Assembly: GCA_045535465.1 (NCBI GenBank)
Contig: JAZSLS010000052.1
Location: 1 to 10,776, forward strand
Length of the DNA: 10,776 nt
Direction of reading: 5' to 3'
From: SIG636 sp045535465
GTDB taxonomy: Bacteria > Bacillota > Clostridia > Oscillospirales > CAG-382
Shown: one piece after another, positions 1 through 6,565 of the stretch
Layout of the letters: each line of letters starts with the position of its first letter
Position numbering within the stretch: position 1 is the stretch's first letter
The notes under the pieces: generated by a model
Database searches by the model: none
What the model was told of the DNA's origin: nothing
The model's input: the letters and a program-made list of their open reading frames with translations, nothing else
Program-made: the position numbers and the translations under genes

Positions 1-14
1 AACTTGCTCTTTAC

Positions 15-115
15 GTGCCCTGAGAAAAAAGAACCAAAAAGTCAAAAAAGCCTCTCGTAATGTAACGGGAGGCGTTTTTGTTATGAATAGTTATATTTTG
101 TTATATTCAGGGCAC
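15..115. repeat. 9-bp inverted repeat flanking a terminator
   Basis: GTGCCCTGA at 15-23 is matched exactly by its reverse complement TCAGGGCAC at 107-115. The pair encloses the terminator-like hairpin at 50-73. No coding sequence is supported here. The arms could pair in RNA or be the ends of a small repeated element. Nine perfect bases over this distance is suggestive, not conclusive. Confidence 0.4.
50..79 (+). terminator. Rho-independent terminator of a gene left of the window
   Basis: GCCTCTCGT (50-58) pairs with ACGGGAGGC (65-73) through nine base pairs including one G-T wobble, with a six-base loop AATGTA, followed by GTTTTTG. An A-run precedes the stem, so it may also work on the minus strand. 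No plus-strand gene before it lies inside the window, so it probably serves a gene ending just outside. Confidence 0.7.
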
Positions 116-116
116 T

Positions 117-171
117 TTCACGAAAAACTTCGCTGTCGTAGATCACTACGCCGACACTCGTTTTTCGTGAA
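117..171. repeat. Long imperfect hairpin with nested inner stem
   Basis: The outer arms TTCACGAAAAAC (117-128) and GTTTTTCGTGAA (160-171) are perfect reverse complements of 12 bp. Inside them CGTAG (137-141) pairs with CTACG (146-150) around a four-base loop. The symmetry covers most of the segment, and no reading frame explains it. It may be a dispersed repeat unit or a structured RNA 3' end. Confidence 0.5.
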
Positions 172-195
172 AAATAGCTTCGTTTCTCTCACTCT

Positions 196-230
196 GCATC
201 AGTCTGTAGACTTTGTCTACAGACTGATGC
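196..230. repeat. Perfect 15-bp hairpin, loop CTTTG
   Basis: GCATCAGTCTGTAGA (196-210) and TCTACAGACTGATGC (216-230) are exact reverse complements separated by five bases. No T-run follows directly on either strand, so it is not a textbook terminator. It abuts the next hairpin (229-252), so the two share bases and could be alternative structures. It lies just beyond the stop of the minus-strand lipoprotein gene and may stabilise that transcript's 3' end. Confidence 0.6.
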
Positions 231-252
231 CTCTCGTTACACCACGAGAGGC
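229..252 (-). terminator. Hairpin after the minus-strand lipoprotein gene; copy of the 50-73 stem
   Basis: GCCTCTCGT (229-237) pairs perfectly with ACGAGAGGC (244-252). It lies 15 bases beyond the stop codon of the lipoprotein gene, where its terminator is expected. A U-tract is missing on the minus strand, so termination may rely on the adjacent 196-230 hairpin, or this may be a repeat unit. Read on the minus strand, it is nearly the same 24-mer as 50-73 read on the plus strand (21 of 24 matches), so the two are inverted copies. Confidence 0.45.
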
Positions 253-267
253 ATTATTGCTATTAAA

Positions 268-1056
268 TTATTCTGCAAAGCTTACAGTGCAATTGCTGCC
301 TAATACCTCGGCGTATAGAGCGGCTCTGTTTTCGTCGGTAAGCTCTACCCATTTGGAATCGGTGCTGACCGCATCACTGCCGTTAGTAACGTATTTGCCT
401 TCCGTAGACAAACCGTACAAGCTGCCAACCATATAAAAGGCGTGAGTAGCGCCGCCTGCAGCAAGCTTTACGCTTGTAAGGCTGCCGCTTTTATGGGTAG
501 GTATTGCTGTACAAGAGGATATATCAAGCACCTTAAGGTTGGGAGCGTTTTCTTCAACGGCTGCAAAGTAAAAGTTTTTAACGCAAGGCATATAAAGCTC
601 TTCCAAGCTTTCGGGCAATATTACGACACAACGGTGATTGTCTTTGGGCAAGGCTTCTGCGTTCCAATAAACCTTCTTCAAAGCGTCACATTCGGTCAAA
701 TCAACCTTTGTAACGTACTTGGAAATAGTAAGGCTTTCAATAACTACGTTGCCTTCAAAGGTGTTGCCGAGAGAAACAACCTTTTTGTTTTCGATAATGT
801 CGGGGGTAACCACAACGGTGTCACTGCCCTTGTACTTGGTTATCTCAATACCACCGTCAACGTTCTGCCACTCAAAAAGGTCGGCAAGGTTAACCTCTGT
901 GGCGGAAGACTCCTCTTCCTTGCTCTCGGCGCTTACTTCGGAAGCGGCAGAGCTTAATTCGGTGCTGTTTTCGCCTTTTTTGTCCTCTGTACCGCCGCAA
1001 GAGGCAAGGGACGCCAGCAAACCAACGGCAAGAAGCATACAAACAAGTTTTTTCAT
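268..1056 (-). CDS. Lipoprotein with degenerate BspA-like leucine-rich repeats
   Basis: The start at 1056 is chosen because GGAGG lies just upstream and the product then begins with a classic lipoprotein signal: two lysines, a hydrophobic core, and lipobox Leu-Ala-Ser-Cys with Cys20 as the lipidated residue. A longer frame to 1164 has no ribosome site. The mature protein has a Ser/Glu/Lys-rich tether (about 22-58). From about residue 67, a segment follows the BspA/LRR_5 style: a 'GGIEITKYKGSD' strand followed by valine-rich and 'LTIS..VTKVDL' steps. About four or five weak repeats follow up to residue 200. BspA-like repeats are known from bacterial surface adhesion proteins; a ligand cannot be named. 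At 262 residues it is short for the family. It diverges from the GHL10 operon across about 230 bases and probably sits on the outer face of the membrane. The family call is from pattern only. Confidence 0.75.
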   Translation of the reverse strand: MKKLVCMLLAVGLLASLASCGGTEDKKGENSTELSSAASEVSAESKEEESSATEVNLADLFEWQNVDGGIEITKYKGSDTVVVTPDIIENKKVVSLGNTFEGNVVIESLTISKYVTKVDLTECDALKKVYWNAEALPKDNHRCVVILPESLEELYMPCVKNFYFAAVEENAPNLKVLDISSCTAIPTHKSGSLTSVKLAAGGATHAFYMVGSLYGLSTEGKYVTNGSDAVSTDSKWVELTDENRAALYAEVLGSNCTVSFAE

Positions 1057-1113
1057 TTTTGTTTCCTCCAAATTTTTTATTAGTACGGCAGTTATTGCCA
1101 CTGCACACCACTT

Positions 1114-1119
1114 ATTATA
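1114..1119 (-). promoter_or_regulatory. Possible -10 box for the lipoprotein gene
   Basis: The minus strand reads TATAAT here, about 58 bases before the start codon at 1056. No convincing -35 hexamer stands 16 to 18 bases upstream, and only a TG directly adjoining the -10 is seen. The call rests on the -10 match and position alone. Confidence 0.3.
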
Positions 1120-1179
1120 CATAGGTTTTTCTCTATGCTGGGAAAAACGTTTTTTAGTGACCAAAATAAATAAAAACTC

Positions 1180-1208
1180 TTTACAAGCTGAAAGTTATTT
1201 GGTATAAT
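1180..1208 (+). promoter_or_regulatory. Sigma-A-like promoter of the GHL10 operon
   Basis: TTTACA (1180-1185), a 17-base spacer, and TATAAT (1203-1208), with TGG directly before the -10 giving an extended -10. Transcription would start near 1215, leaving a leader of about 70 bases before the ATG at 1288. The leader contains the dyad CTTGTG-T-CACAAG (1226-1238), overlapped by GTGTC/GACAC (1229-1243), which could be an operator or a small leader hairpin. Confidence 0.75.
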
Positions 1209-1287
1209 GTAACTGATACAAACTGCTTGTGTCACAAGGACACGTAGCGTTAAGGCATTATTTTCTAAAAAAGGATGGAGCTTTGAT

Positions 1288-3198
1288 ATGAATATCAAAT
1301 TGACGACACGCATACTTTCTTTTATGCTGTGCACGGTCTTGCTTGCAGGTGCTTGCGTTTTTCCTAAGGAATCGGGCACTAAGGCCACTGCCGCAGGCTT
1401 TACCGTTCCTTCAAACAGCCCCTTCACGCTTGACGGCACTTATCTTAAGGGCGTTGAGCTTTATACCACCGTGGGTGAGTTTGTTTATTACTACGGTGAG
1501 GACATTGTTGTTAAAAATGCTTCCGGTAAGACTCTTTCCGTAAGCGACAGCGTTGCAACGGGCTATACCCTTACCGTTGGCGGCAACACCGTTACCCTTG
1601 TTATTAACGGTGATACAAACGGCGACGGCGAAGCAGACGCCGGCGACGCTGATATAGCAAAGGCTATTCTTCAGAATACCGAAAGCGCCACCGACCATAA
1701 TATGATACTTGCTGAGCTTACGGGCGACGGTATTATTTCCACTGCTGACTACCTTGGTCTTAAGCATTCCAAGGAAATAGCTCTTTTCGTGCAGAGCGCA
1801 CCCTCTACCGTTAAGGTTCCCAACGTAAAGGGTATGACCGAAAAGGAAGCTAAGGCGGCAATAAGCGCAGCGGGCCTTGTTCCCGTGGTTCGTTACACCA
1901 CCAACGGTACCGCAGGCGCAGTAGCTTATCAGAAGGTTAAGGCAGGCACCACCGCAGGTGAAGGCGCAACCATTAGCTTTACCGTTACCTCTGACGGCAG
2001 CTACATTCCGATAAACTATGACCGTATGAAGGGCATTTGGCTTTATCAGTACATTACCGGCACCAGCCTTTTCAAGTCCAACAGCAGCCCTCGTGCCGAA
2101 AGCTCTTACCGTGGATACGTACAGACTATTATTAACAATATGAGCCGTGACGGCTTTAACACCGTTTTCCTTCAGATGCGTCCTAATGGTGACTCTTTGT
2201 ATCCCTCCGAGCTGTATCCGCCTTCCCCTTATGCGGCAAGCGGCAGCAGCTATAACGGCTCTTTCACCTATGACCCTCTTGAAATATTTATTGAGATAGC
2301 TCACGAAAAGGGCATTTCCGTTCACGCTTGGCTTAACCCTATGCGTCTTATGAGCACCAGCGGCATTAAGAACGTTTCCACCAAGTACAAGCTTGGTCAG
2401 TGGTATCAAAACACCACTACCAGAGGTGACTACATAGTAAGCTACGGCAGTATGTACTATCTTAACCCCGCTTACCCCGAAACCCGCCAGCTTGTTACCG
2501 ACGGTTGTATGGAAATTTGCCGCAACTACGACATAGACGGTATCCACTTTGACGACTATTTCTATATCGTTCCCGATGATGAGCTTTCCACCAACCTCGC
2601 ATTCGACCAGAAGGCGTTTAACGCTCTCGGTACCTCCTATGGCAGCTCCAGCTCTCTTGACGTTCGTAAGAGGTGGCGTCGTGACAACGTAAATAAGCTT
2701 CTTGCTCAGATATATGCCGAGATTAAGCAGTACGACGACAGAATTAAGTTTGGTATCTCCCCTGCAGGCAATATAGACAATAACCAAAACGGTTATCTCT
2801 GTGCAGATATCAAAACCTGGTGCTCAACCCCCGGTTATATTGATTACGTTGCACCTCAGGTATACTGGAGCTTCTCTCACAGTTGGGATCAGGCAAGGTT
2901 TGACATTTGTACCAACAACTGGGCAAAGCTTGTTACCTGCGACCAGGTTGACCTTGTTATAGGTATGGCACCTTACAGAATAGGCGAGAACACGTCAAGC
3001 GACCCCGATTGGTACTCTCGTAAAGACAATATGGCTCGTATGCTTAACTTTACAAAAACTCATAAAGACGTTAGCGGCTTTATAATGTTTAAGTACGAAT
3101 CCCTCTACGGCAGCGTTTATTCATCCACCTATAATTCTTCCAATTCCTATTTCACTACGGAACTTAACGCTATGATGCCTCTCGTGGCAGAATGGTAA
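1288..3198 (+). CDS. Exported GHL10 glycoside hydrolase-like protein with dockerin-like and PASTA modules
   Basis: The 636-residue product begins with a Sec signal peptide; cleavage is likely near Ala-Thr-Ala at 33-36. A cysteine at 23 lacks a good lipobox, so lipidation is unlikely. Residues 38-105 form a beta-rich lead-in of the kind found before dockerins. At about 106-161 there is a dockerin-like pair of calcium repeats (DTNGDGEADAGD, then a weaker ELTGDGIISTAD). A PASTA domain follows (about 175-236; PNVKGMTEKEAKAAI), a fold that binds cell-wall muropeptides. The catalytic GHL10/DUF187 barrel spans about 243-600. Its motifs are RPNGDSLYPS (298-307), HAWLNPMRL (346-354), DGIHFDDYFY (417-426), GISPAGN (489-495) and VAPQVYW (521-527). 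The Asp422-Asp423 pair is the likely active-site acid region. Family members such as E. coli DigH cleave denuded peptidoglycan glycans; that substrate is an inference here. GGAG lies seven bases before the ATG. The second paralogue starts 19 bases downstream. Confidence 0.9.
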   Translation: MNIKLTTRILSFMLCTVLLAGACVFPKESGTKATAAGFTVPSNSPFTLDGTYLKGVELYTTVGEFVYYYGEDIVVKNASGKTLSVSDSVATGYTLTVGGNTVTLVINGDTNGDGEADAGDADIAKAILQNTESATDHNMILAELTGDGIISTADYLGLKHSKEIALFVQSAPSTVKVPNVKGMTEKEAKAAISAAGLVPVVRYTTNGTAGAVAYQKVKAGTTAGEGATISFTVTSDGSYIPINYDRMKGIWLYQYITGTSLFKSNSSPRAESSYRGYVQTIINNMSRDGFNTVFLQMRPNGDSLYPSELYPPSPYAASGSSYNGSFTYDPLEIFIEIAHEKGISVHAWLNPMRLMSTSGIKNVSTKYKLGQWYQNTTTRGDYIVSYGSMYYLNPAYPETRQLVTDGCMEICRNYDIDGIHFDDYFYIVPDDELSTNLAFDQKAFNALGTSYGSSSSLDVRKRWRRDNVNKLLAQIYAEIKQYDDRIKFGISPAGNIDNNQNGYLCADIKTWCSTPGYIDYVAPQVYWSFSHSWDQARFDICTNNWAKLVTCDQVDLVIGMAPYRIGENTSSDPDWYSRKDNMARMLNFTKTHKDVSGFIMFKYESLYGSVYSSTYNSSNSYFTTELNAMMPLVAEW

Positions 3199-3217
3199 AC
3201 CGTGAAAGGAGCGTTTT

Positions 3218-4624
3218 ATGACTAAGTTTAAGGCTATACTTGCGTTGCTTCTTGCCCTTTGTATGCTGGCATCCGTTGCGGCTTGCGGCGGCAAGGACGA
3301 GGACGGCAAATCGGACGATGCAACCAACGCAATGACCAACAGCGGCGACATCACCGCCGACGAAAGCGGCGAGGCTTCCAAAGACCAAAGCGCTGAAGAA
3401 AGCAGTAAGGAGGACGAGATGACTTACGACCCCGTTCTTACCAGCGACCCCCTAAACTACAAGTATATGAAAGCCGCTTGGCTTTATCAGTACACCAACG
3501 ACGGCCTTTTTAAGACCGGCGGCGCACAGCGTGCCGAGGCTGATTTCCGCAAGAAGGTAGAAAAGGTTTTTGAAAACCTTACCCGTGACGGCTACAACAC
3601 CCTTTTCCTTCAGGTTCGAGGCCACGGTGACAGCTTTTATCCTTCCGAGGTAAGCCCACCCACCACCTACGTTGTGGACAGCTATACCGACACCTTTGAT
3701 TACGACCCTCTTAAGATATTCTGCGAAATAGCAAAGGAATACAAAATTTCTCTTCACGCTTGGATTAACCCCTACCGTTTGCTTATGGCAGGTCAGATGG
3801 CTTCTGTGCCCGAGACCTACCGTATCGGCAAGTGGTATAAGGAAAAGAATGGCGACTACGTTATTCAGGGCCCCGATGGCAGATACTACTGCAACCCCGC
3901 TTACGAGGAAGTGCAGCAGCTTGTTATAGACGGCGCTTTGGAGCTTTGCAAGAACTATGATATTGCGGGCATCCATATGGACGACTATTTTTACATAAGC
4001 ATTGCCGACGAGGCAGACGACCTTGCCTTTGACCAGATAGCATACGATGCTCTTAGCGACGGTGCTAATCCCGCTGACCTTGAAACCCGTAAGGCGTGGA
4101 GACGTCAGAACGTTAACACCCTTGTTAAAAAGCTTTTTGACGAAATTCACGCTTACAACCCCGACCTGCTTTTCGGTATCTCTCCTGCAGGCAACATCGA
4201 CAATAACCAGACCGGTTATCTCTGTGCAGACGTTAAGACCTGGTGCTCTACTCCCGGTTACGTGGACTATATTGCTCCTCAGGTATATTGGAGCTTCTCT
4301 CATAGCTGGAATCAGGCAAGATTTAATATTTGCACCACCAATTGGGCAAATATGGTTACTACAGACAGCGTAAGACTTATTGTTGGTATCGGTCTTTACA
4401 GAGCGGTTAACCCCGAGCCTTCCACGTCCGACCCCGACTGGTACAAGCGTAAGGACAATATCCTTCGTGAGCTTAGCTTTGTTTACAACTGTGATGCCGC
4501 AACAGGCTTTATAATGTTCAGCTATGAGTCTATGTATAACATTATCACAGGTGAATATAACCCCGCTATCGCTCAGGAGCAGAGCAAGTTCTTGCCTATG
4601 CTCAAAAAGGAACCTCAGATATAA
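3218..4624 (+). CDS. GHL10 glycoside hydrolase-like lipoprotein, second paralogue
   Basis: The 468-residue product opens with a lipoprotein signal; lipobox Val-Ala-Ala-Cys makes Cys23 the lipidated residue. An acidic Ser/Asp/Glu/Lys linker (about 24-75) reaches to a GHL10/DUF187 barrel (about 79-440). Conserved motifs are GDSFYPSEV (137-145), HAWINPYRLL (180-189), GIHMDDYFY (251-259), GISPAGN (320-326) and IAPQVYW (352-358). Where its two sisters have Arg-Pro before the Gly-Asp motif, this copy has Arg-Gly-His, so its substrate site may differ. Dockerin and PASTA modules are absent. DNA and protein in the block at about 4170-4330 are close to 2760-2905 of the first gene, so the two are a tandem duplication. 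AAAGGAG precedes the ATG by seven bases, and the gene starts 19 bases after the previous stop, in the same operon. It should be anchored to the outer membrane face and act on wall or other glycans. Confidence 0.9.
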   Translation: MTKFKAILALLLALCMLASVAACGGKDEDGKSDDATNAMTNSGDITADESGEASKDQSAEESSKEDEMTYDPVLTSDPLNYKYMKAAWLYQYTNDGLFKTGGAQRAEADFRKKVEKVFENLTRDGYNTLFLQVRGHGDSFYPSEVSPPTTYVVDSYTDTFDYDPLKIFCEIAKEYKISLHAWINPYRLLMAGQMASVPETYRIGKWYKEKNGDYVIQGPDGRYYCNPAYEEVQQLVIDGALELCKNYDIAGIHMDDYFYISIADEADDLAFDQIAYDALSDGANPADLETRKAWRRQNVNTLVKKLFDEIHAYNPDLLFGISPAGNIDNNQTGYLCADVKTWCSTPGYVDYIAPQVYWSFSHSWNQARFNICTTNWANMVTTDSVRLIVGIGLYRAVNPEPSTSDPDWYKRKDNILRELSFVYNCDAATGFIMFSYESMYNIITGEYNPAIAQEQSKFLPMLKKEPQI

Positions 4625-4641
4625 AGAAAGGAAAAAGAACA

Positions 4642-6006
4642 ATGAAATTCAACTTTAAAGCCTTTTTGGCGTTGCTTCTTGCTATGACCTGCCTTCTCGG
4701 CGTGGTTGCTTGCGGCAAGGACAGCGGCGACGACAAATCTCAGGACGCAACTGACGCTCTTGCTTCTGCAGATGCAAGTGCTGATGCTTCTGCTGACAGC
4801 GCCGACGCCTCCGCCGACGAATCCTCCAAGCCCGTATACACCGACACCGATGCAGACGGTAACCCTCAGAGAGACCCTACGTATAAGCCTCTTAATTATG
4901 ATACTATGAAGGGTATCTGGATATCTCAGTACGACACCACCCTCTACAAGGCTGCTAACGAAAAGGCTTTCAAGTCTGCAGTTACCCGTATAGTTAAGGG
5001 CATTGCAGATGCAGGCTTTAACACCATTATAGTTCAGCTTCGTCCCGATGGCGACAGCTTCTATCCTTCCGACGTTTATCCCCCCTCCAAGTACGTTGTT
5101 GGTAGCTACAACGGTCAGTTTAGATATGACCCTCTTAAGATTTTCGTTCAGGTTGCTCACGAGTATGACCTTTCCTTCCACGCTTGGATCAACCCTATGC
5201 GTCTTATGAGCACCAGCACTATTACACAGGTTGATGAAAAGTATCGCATAGCTCAGTGGTACAAGGAAGGCGCACCTTACATTTCCGTTGACAACGGTGT
5301 TTGCTATCTCGTTCCCGGCTACGACGAAAGCCGCCAGTTGGTTTGCGACGGTATAACCGAGCTTGCAAGCAGATACAACGTAGATGCTATCCACATAGAT
5401 GACTACTTCTATCCTACCATAGCAACCACCTTCGATATGGAGCATTATACTACTGTTGCCGATGATTACAGCTCTCAGAGAGAATACAGACTTGAGATGG
5501 TTGACGGCCTTGTAAGAAAGATGTATCAGGCAGTTAAATCTGTTGACGAGGACCTTCCCTTTGGTATTTCTCCTGCAGGCAGCATTACCAACAACCTTAA
5601 CAGCCTTTACGCTAACGTTCGTAAGTGGTGTTCCACTCCCGGCTTCTGTGATTACATAGCACCTCAGGTTTATTGGGGCTTTGAACATCCTCAAGACCCT
5701 CAGAAGTTTGACATTTGCTGTCAGGCTTGGGAAGACCTTTGCACCACCGACGCAGTTAAGCTTGTTATCGGTATAGGTATCTACCGTGCTAAGCCTCCCA
5801 TCTCCGTTGGCGAATTTGGCGAGTACGAAGAAAAGAAGGACGTTACTAAGCGCCAGCTTGAGTTCCTCCAGACTATGGATAAGAACGATGGCTTCATCTT
5901 CTACAGCTACACCAATATGTTTACCAGCTCCGGCAAGTATCAAAACTACTTCTCCGAAGAGCGTGAAAATCTTCTCCCCGTGCTTAAGGATTTTGAAAAC
6001 AAATAA
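4642..6006 (+). CDS. GHL10 glycoside hydrolase-like lipoprotein, third paralogue
   Basis: The 454-residue product has a lipoprotein signal with lipobox Val-Val-Ala-Cys; Cys24 is the lipidated residue. A low-complexity tether of Ala-Asp-Ala-Ser type repeats (about 41-60) and an acidic stretch lead into a GHL10/DUF187 barrel (about 84-440). Motifs are RPDGDSFYPSDVYPPS (134-149), HAWINPMRLM (180-189), AIHIDDYFYP (249-258), GISPAGS (308-314) and IAPQVYW (339-345). It is the most diverged of the three: it lacks the 'GYLCAD' stretch its sisters share and has Ser in place of Asn after GISPAG. A purine-rich AAAGAAAGGA ribosome site lies between the previous stop (17-base gap) and the ATG. It is the last gene of the operon and is followed by a strong terminator. 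Probable role: a membrane-tethered glycan-cleaving enzyme; the substrate is not established. Confidence 0.9.
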   Translation: MKFNFKAFLALLLAMTCLLGVVACGKDSGDDKSQDATDALASADASADASADSADASADESSKPVYTDTDADGNPQRDPTYKPLNYDTMKGIWISQYDTTLYKAANEKAFKSAVTRIVKGIADAGFNTIIVQLRPDGDSFYPSDVYPPSKYVVGSYNGQFRYDPLKIFVQVAHEYDLSFHAWINPMRLMSTSTITQVDEKYRIAQWYKEGAPYISVDNGVCYLVPGYDESRQLVCDGITELASRYNVDAIHIDDYFYPTIATTFDMEHYTTVADDYSSQREYRLEMVDGLVRKMYQAVKSVDEDLPFGISPAGSITNNLNSLYANVRKWCSTPGFCDYIAPQVYWGFEHPQDPQKFDICCQAWEDLCTTDAVKLVIGIGIYRAKPPISVGEFGEYEEKKDVTKRQLEFLQTMDKNDGFIFYSYTNMFTSSGKYQNYFSEERENLLPVLKDFENK

Positions 6007-6023
6007 GGCAAAAGCGTATCCAT

Positions 6024-6060
6024 TGCGAGACTTCCTTTGTTGGGAAGTCTCGCAGTTTTA
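6024..6060 (+). terminator. Rho-independent terminator of the GHL10 operon
   Basis: TGCGAGACTTCC (6024-6035) pairs perfectly with GGAAGTCTCGCA (6043-6054) around a seven-base loop, followed by GTTTTATT. It begins 18 bases after the third gene's stop, so it ends the three-gene transcript. Confidence 0.9.
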
Positions 6061-6152
6061 TTGTAGCTTCAAGAGGCAACCCCTTATAGGGGCGCGTGCA
6101 ATTCATCGTTTAACCAATGTTATGGCTTGAAATGCAAATGCACGAAAAGCTA

Positions 6153-6181
6153 TTGACAAGCAAATAAAAAAATGCTATAAT
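6153..6181 (+). promoter_or_regulatory. Consensus sigma-A promoter for tRNA-Leu
   Basis: TTGACA (6153-6158), exactly 17 bases, then TATAAT (6176-6181): both hexamers match consensus completely. The tRNA begins about 100 bases after the expected start point, leaving a long 5' leader to be removed. The leader includes CCCC...GGGG dyads (about 6226-6262) and a TGCG-GCAA-CGCA mini-hairpin (6270-6281) directly before the tRNA. Confidence 0.85.
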
Positions 6182-6286
6182 ACTTGCGTGAGATTGTGAG
6201 TTTTTTCATTTTCCCTTTCTTTGTTCCCCGGTTAGTTTGAATTAACATCAAGCCGACTGGGGTTCTTTCTGCGGCAACGCAAAAAT

Positions 6287-6370
6287 GCGGATGTGATGGA
6301 ATTGGCAGACATGCTGGTCTTAGAAACCAGTGCCTCGTGCTTGCAGGTTCAAGTCCTGTCATCCGCACCA
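6287..6370 (+). tRNA. tRNA-Leu, anticodon UAG, CCA encoded
   Basis: The acceptor stem GCGGATG (6287-6293) pairs with CATCCGC (6360-6366), then discriminator A and genomic CCA (6368-6370). The anticodon stem CTGGT/ACCAG holds the loop CTTAGAA, giving anticodon TAG, which reads CUA and other CUN codons. The long variable arm (GCCTCGTGCTTGC region) is typical of class II leucine tRNAs, and the T arm GGTTCAAGTCC is intact. The gene's last two bases and its terminator form the left copy of the 74-bp direct repeat, so this is a likely integration site that leaves the tRNA functional. Confidence 0.96.
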
Positions 6371-6441
6371 AAGCATTCAAACCCGAACCTTTTACCAATC
6401 GGTGAAACGTTCGGGTTTGTTGTTTTTCTCAATGAAACTGC
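6368..6441. repeat. Left copy of 74-bp direct repeat (attL-like)
   Basis: It matches 9023-9096 in 71 of 74 positions, at a constant offset of 2655 bases. Mismatches fall at 6398, 6426 and 6436. Identity begins exactly at the CCA end of the tRNA and covers its terminator, then stops after ACTGC. Bases outside do not align. This is what an attachment-site duplication at a tRNA 3' end looks like. Confidence 0.8.
6378..6428 (+). terminator. Terminator of tRNA-Leu
   Basis: CAAACCCGAAC (6378-6388) pairs perfectly with GTTCGGGTTTG (6409-6419) around a 20-base loop, then TTGTTTTTC. It directly follows the tRNA and is contained in the direct repeat. Confidence 0.85.
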
Positions 6442-6459
6442 GTAGTTAAAGAAAGTAAG

Positions 6460-6485
6460 GCGGTACGAGTGGAAATTCGTACCGC
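6460..6485. promoter_or_regulatory. Inverted repeat upstream of the nuclease-like gene promoter
   Basis: GCGGTACGA (6460-6468) and TCGTACCGC (6477-6485) are exact reverse complements with an eight-base gap. The site ends two bases before the -35 of the promoter at 6488, a position where a regulator could bind. No T-run follows, so it is not a terminator. The operator role is inferred only from position and symmetry. Confidence 0.4.
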
Positions 6486-6487
6486 TG

Positions 6488-6516
6488 TTGCATTATCAGA
6501 AGGATTGTGGTATAAT
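6488..6516 (+). promoter_or_regulatory. Promoter of the nuclease-like gene
   Basis: TTGCAT (6488-6493), 17 bases, then TATAAT (6511-6516) with TGG before it, an extended -10. The start codon at 6566 follows about 50 bases later with AAGGAG seven bases before it. Confidence 0.7.
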
Positions 6517-6565
6517 TATTTTACAATATTCTACATAAAAGTGCATCAAAGCAAGGAGTGACATA

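Noticed and set aside
83..1207. Plus-strand frames across the left hairpins and opposite the lipoprotein gene
   Set aside because: No ribosome sites. The sequences contradict the well-supported minus-strand lipoprotein with signal peptide, and the first one runs through palindromic non-coding DNA.
4760..4825. Phase-variable repeat in the Ala/Asp/Ser tether of the third GHL10 gene
   Set aside because: The protein repeats ADAS-like units, but the codons vary (GCA/GCT/GCC, GAT/GAC, AGT/TCT/TCC), so the DNA is not an exact tandem repeat prone to slippage.
1411..5943. Long antisense frames opposite each GHL10 gene (about 458, 396 and 442 codons)
   Set aside because: They lie opposite homologous segments of the same family, have no ribosome sites or signal features, and their lengths follow from the strong codon bias of the sense genes. 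They are shadows, not genes.
6150..6398. Minus-strand frame across tRNA-Leu (product style TGLEPASTRHW...)
   Set aside because: This is the well-known false frame seen on the strand opposite leucine tRNAs. The tRNA itself explains the sequence, and a similar false start lies in the right repeat at 8817-9053.
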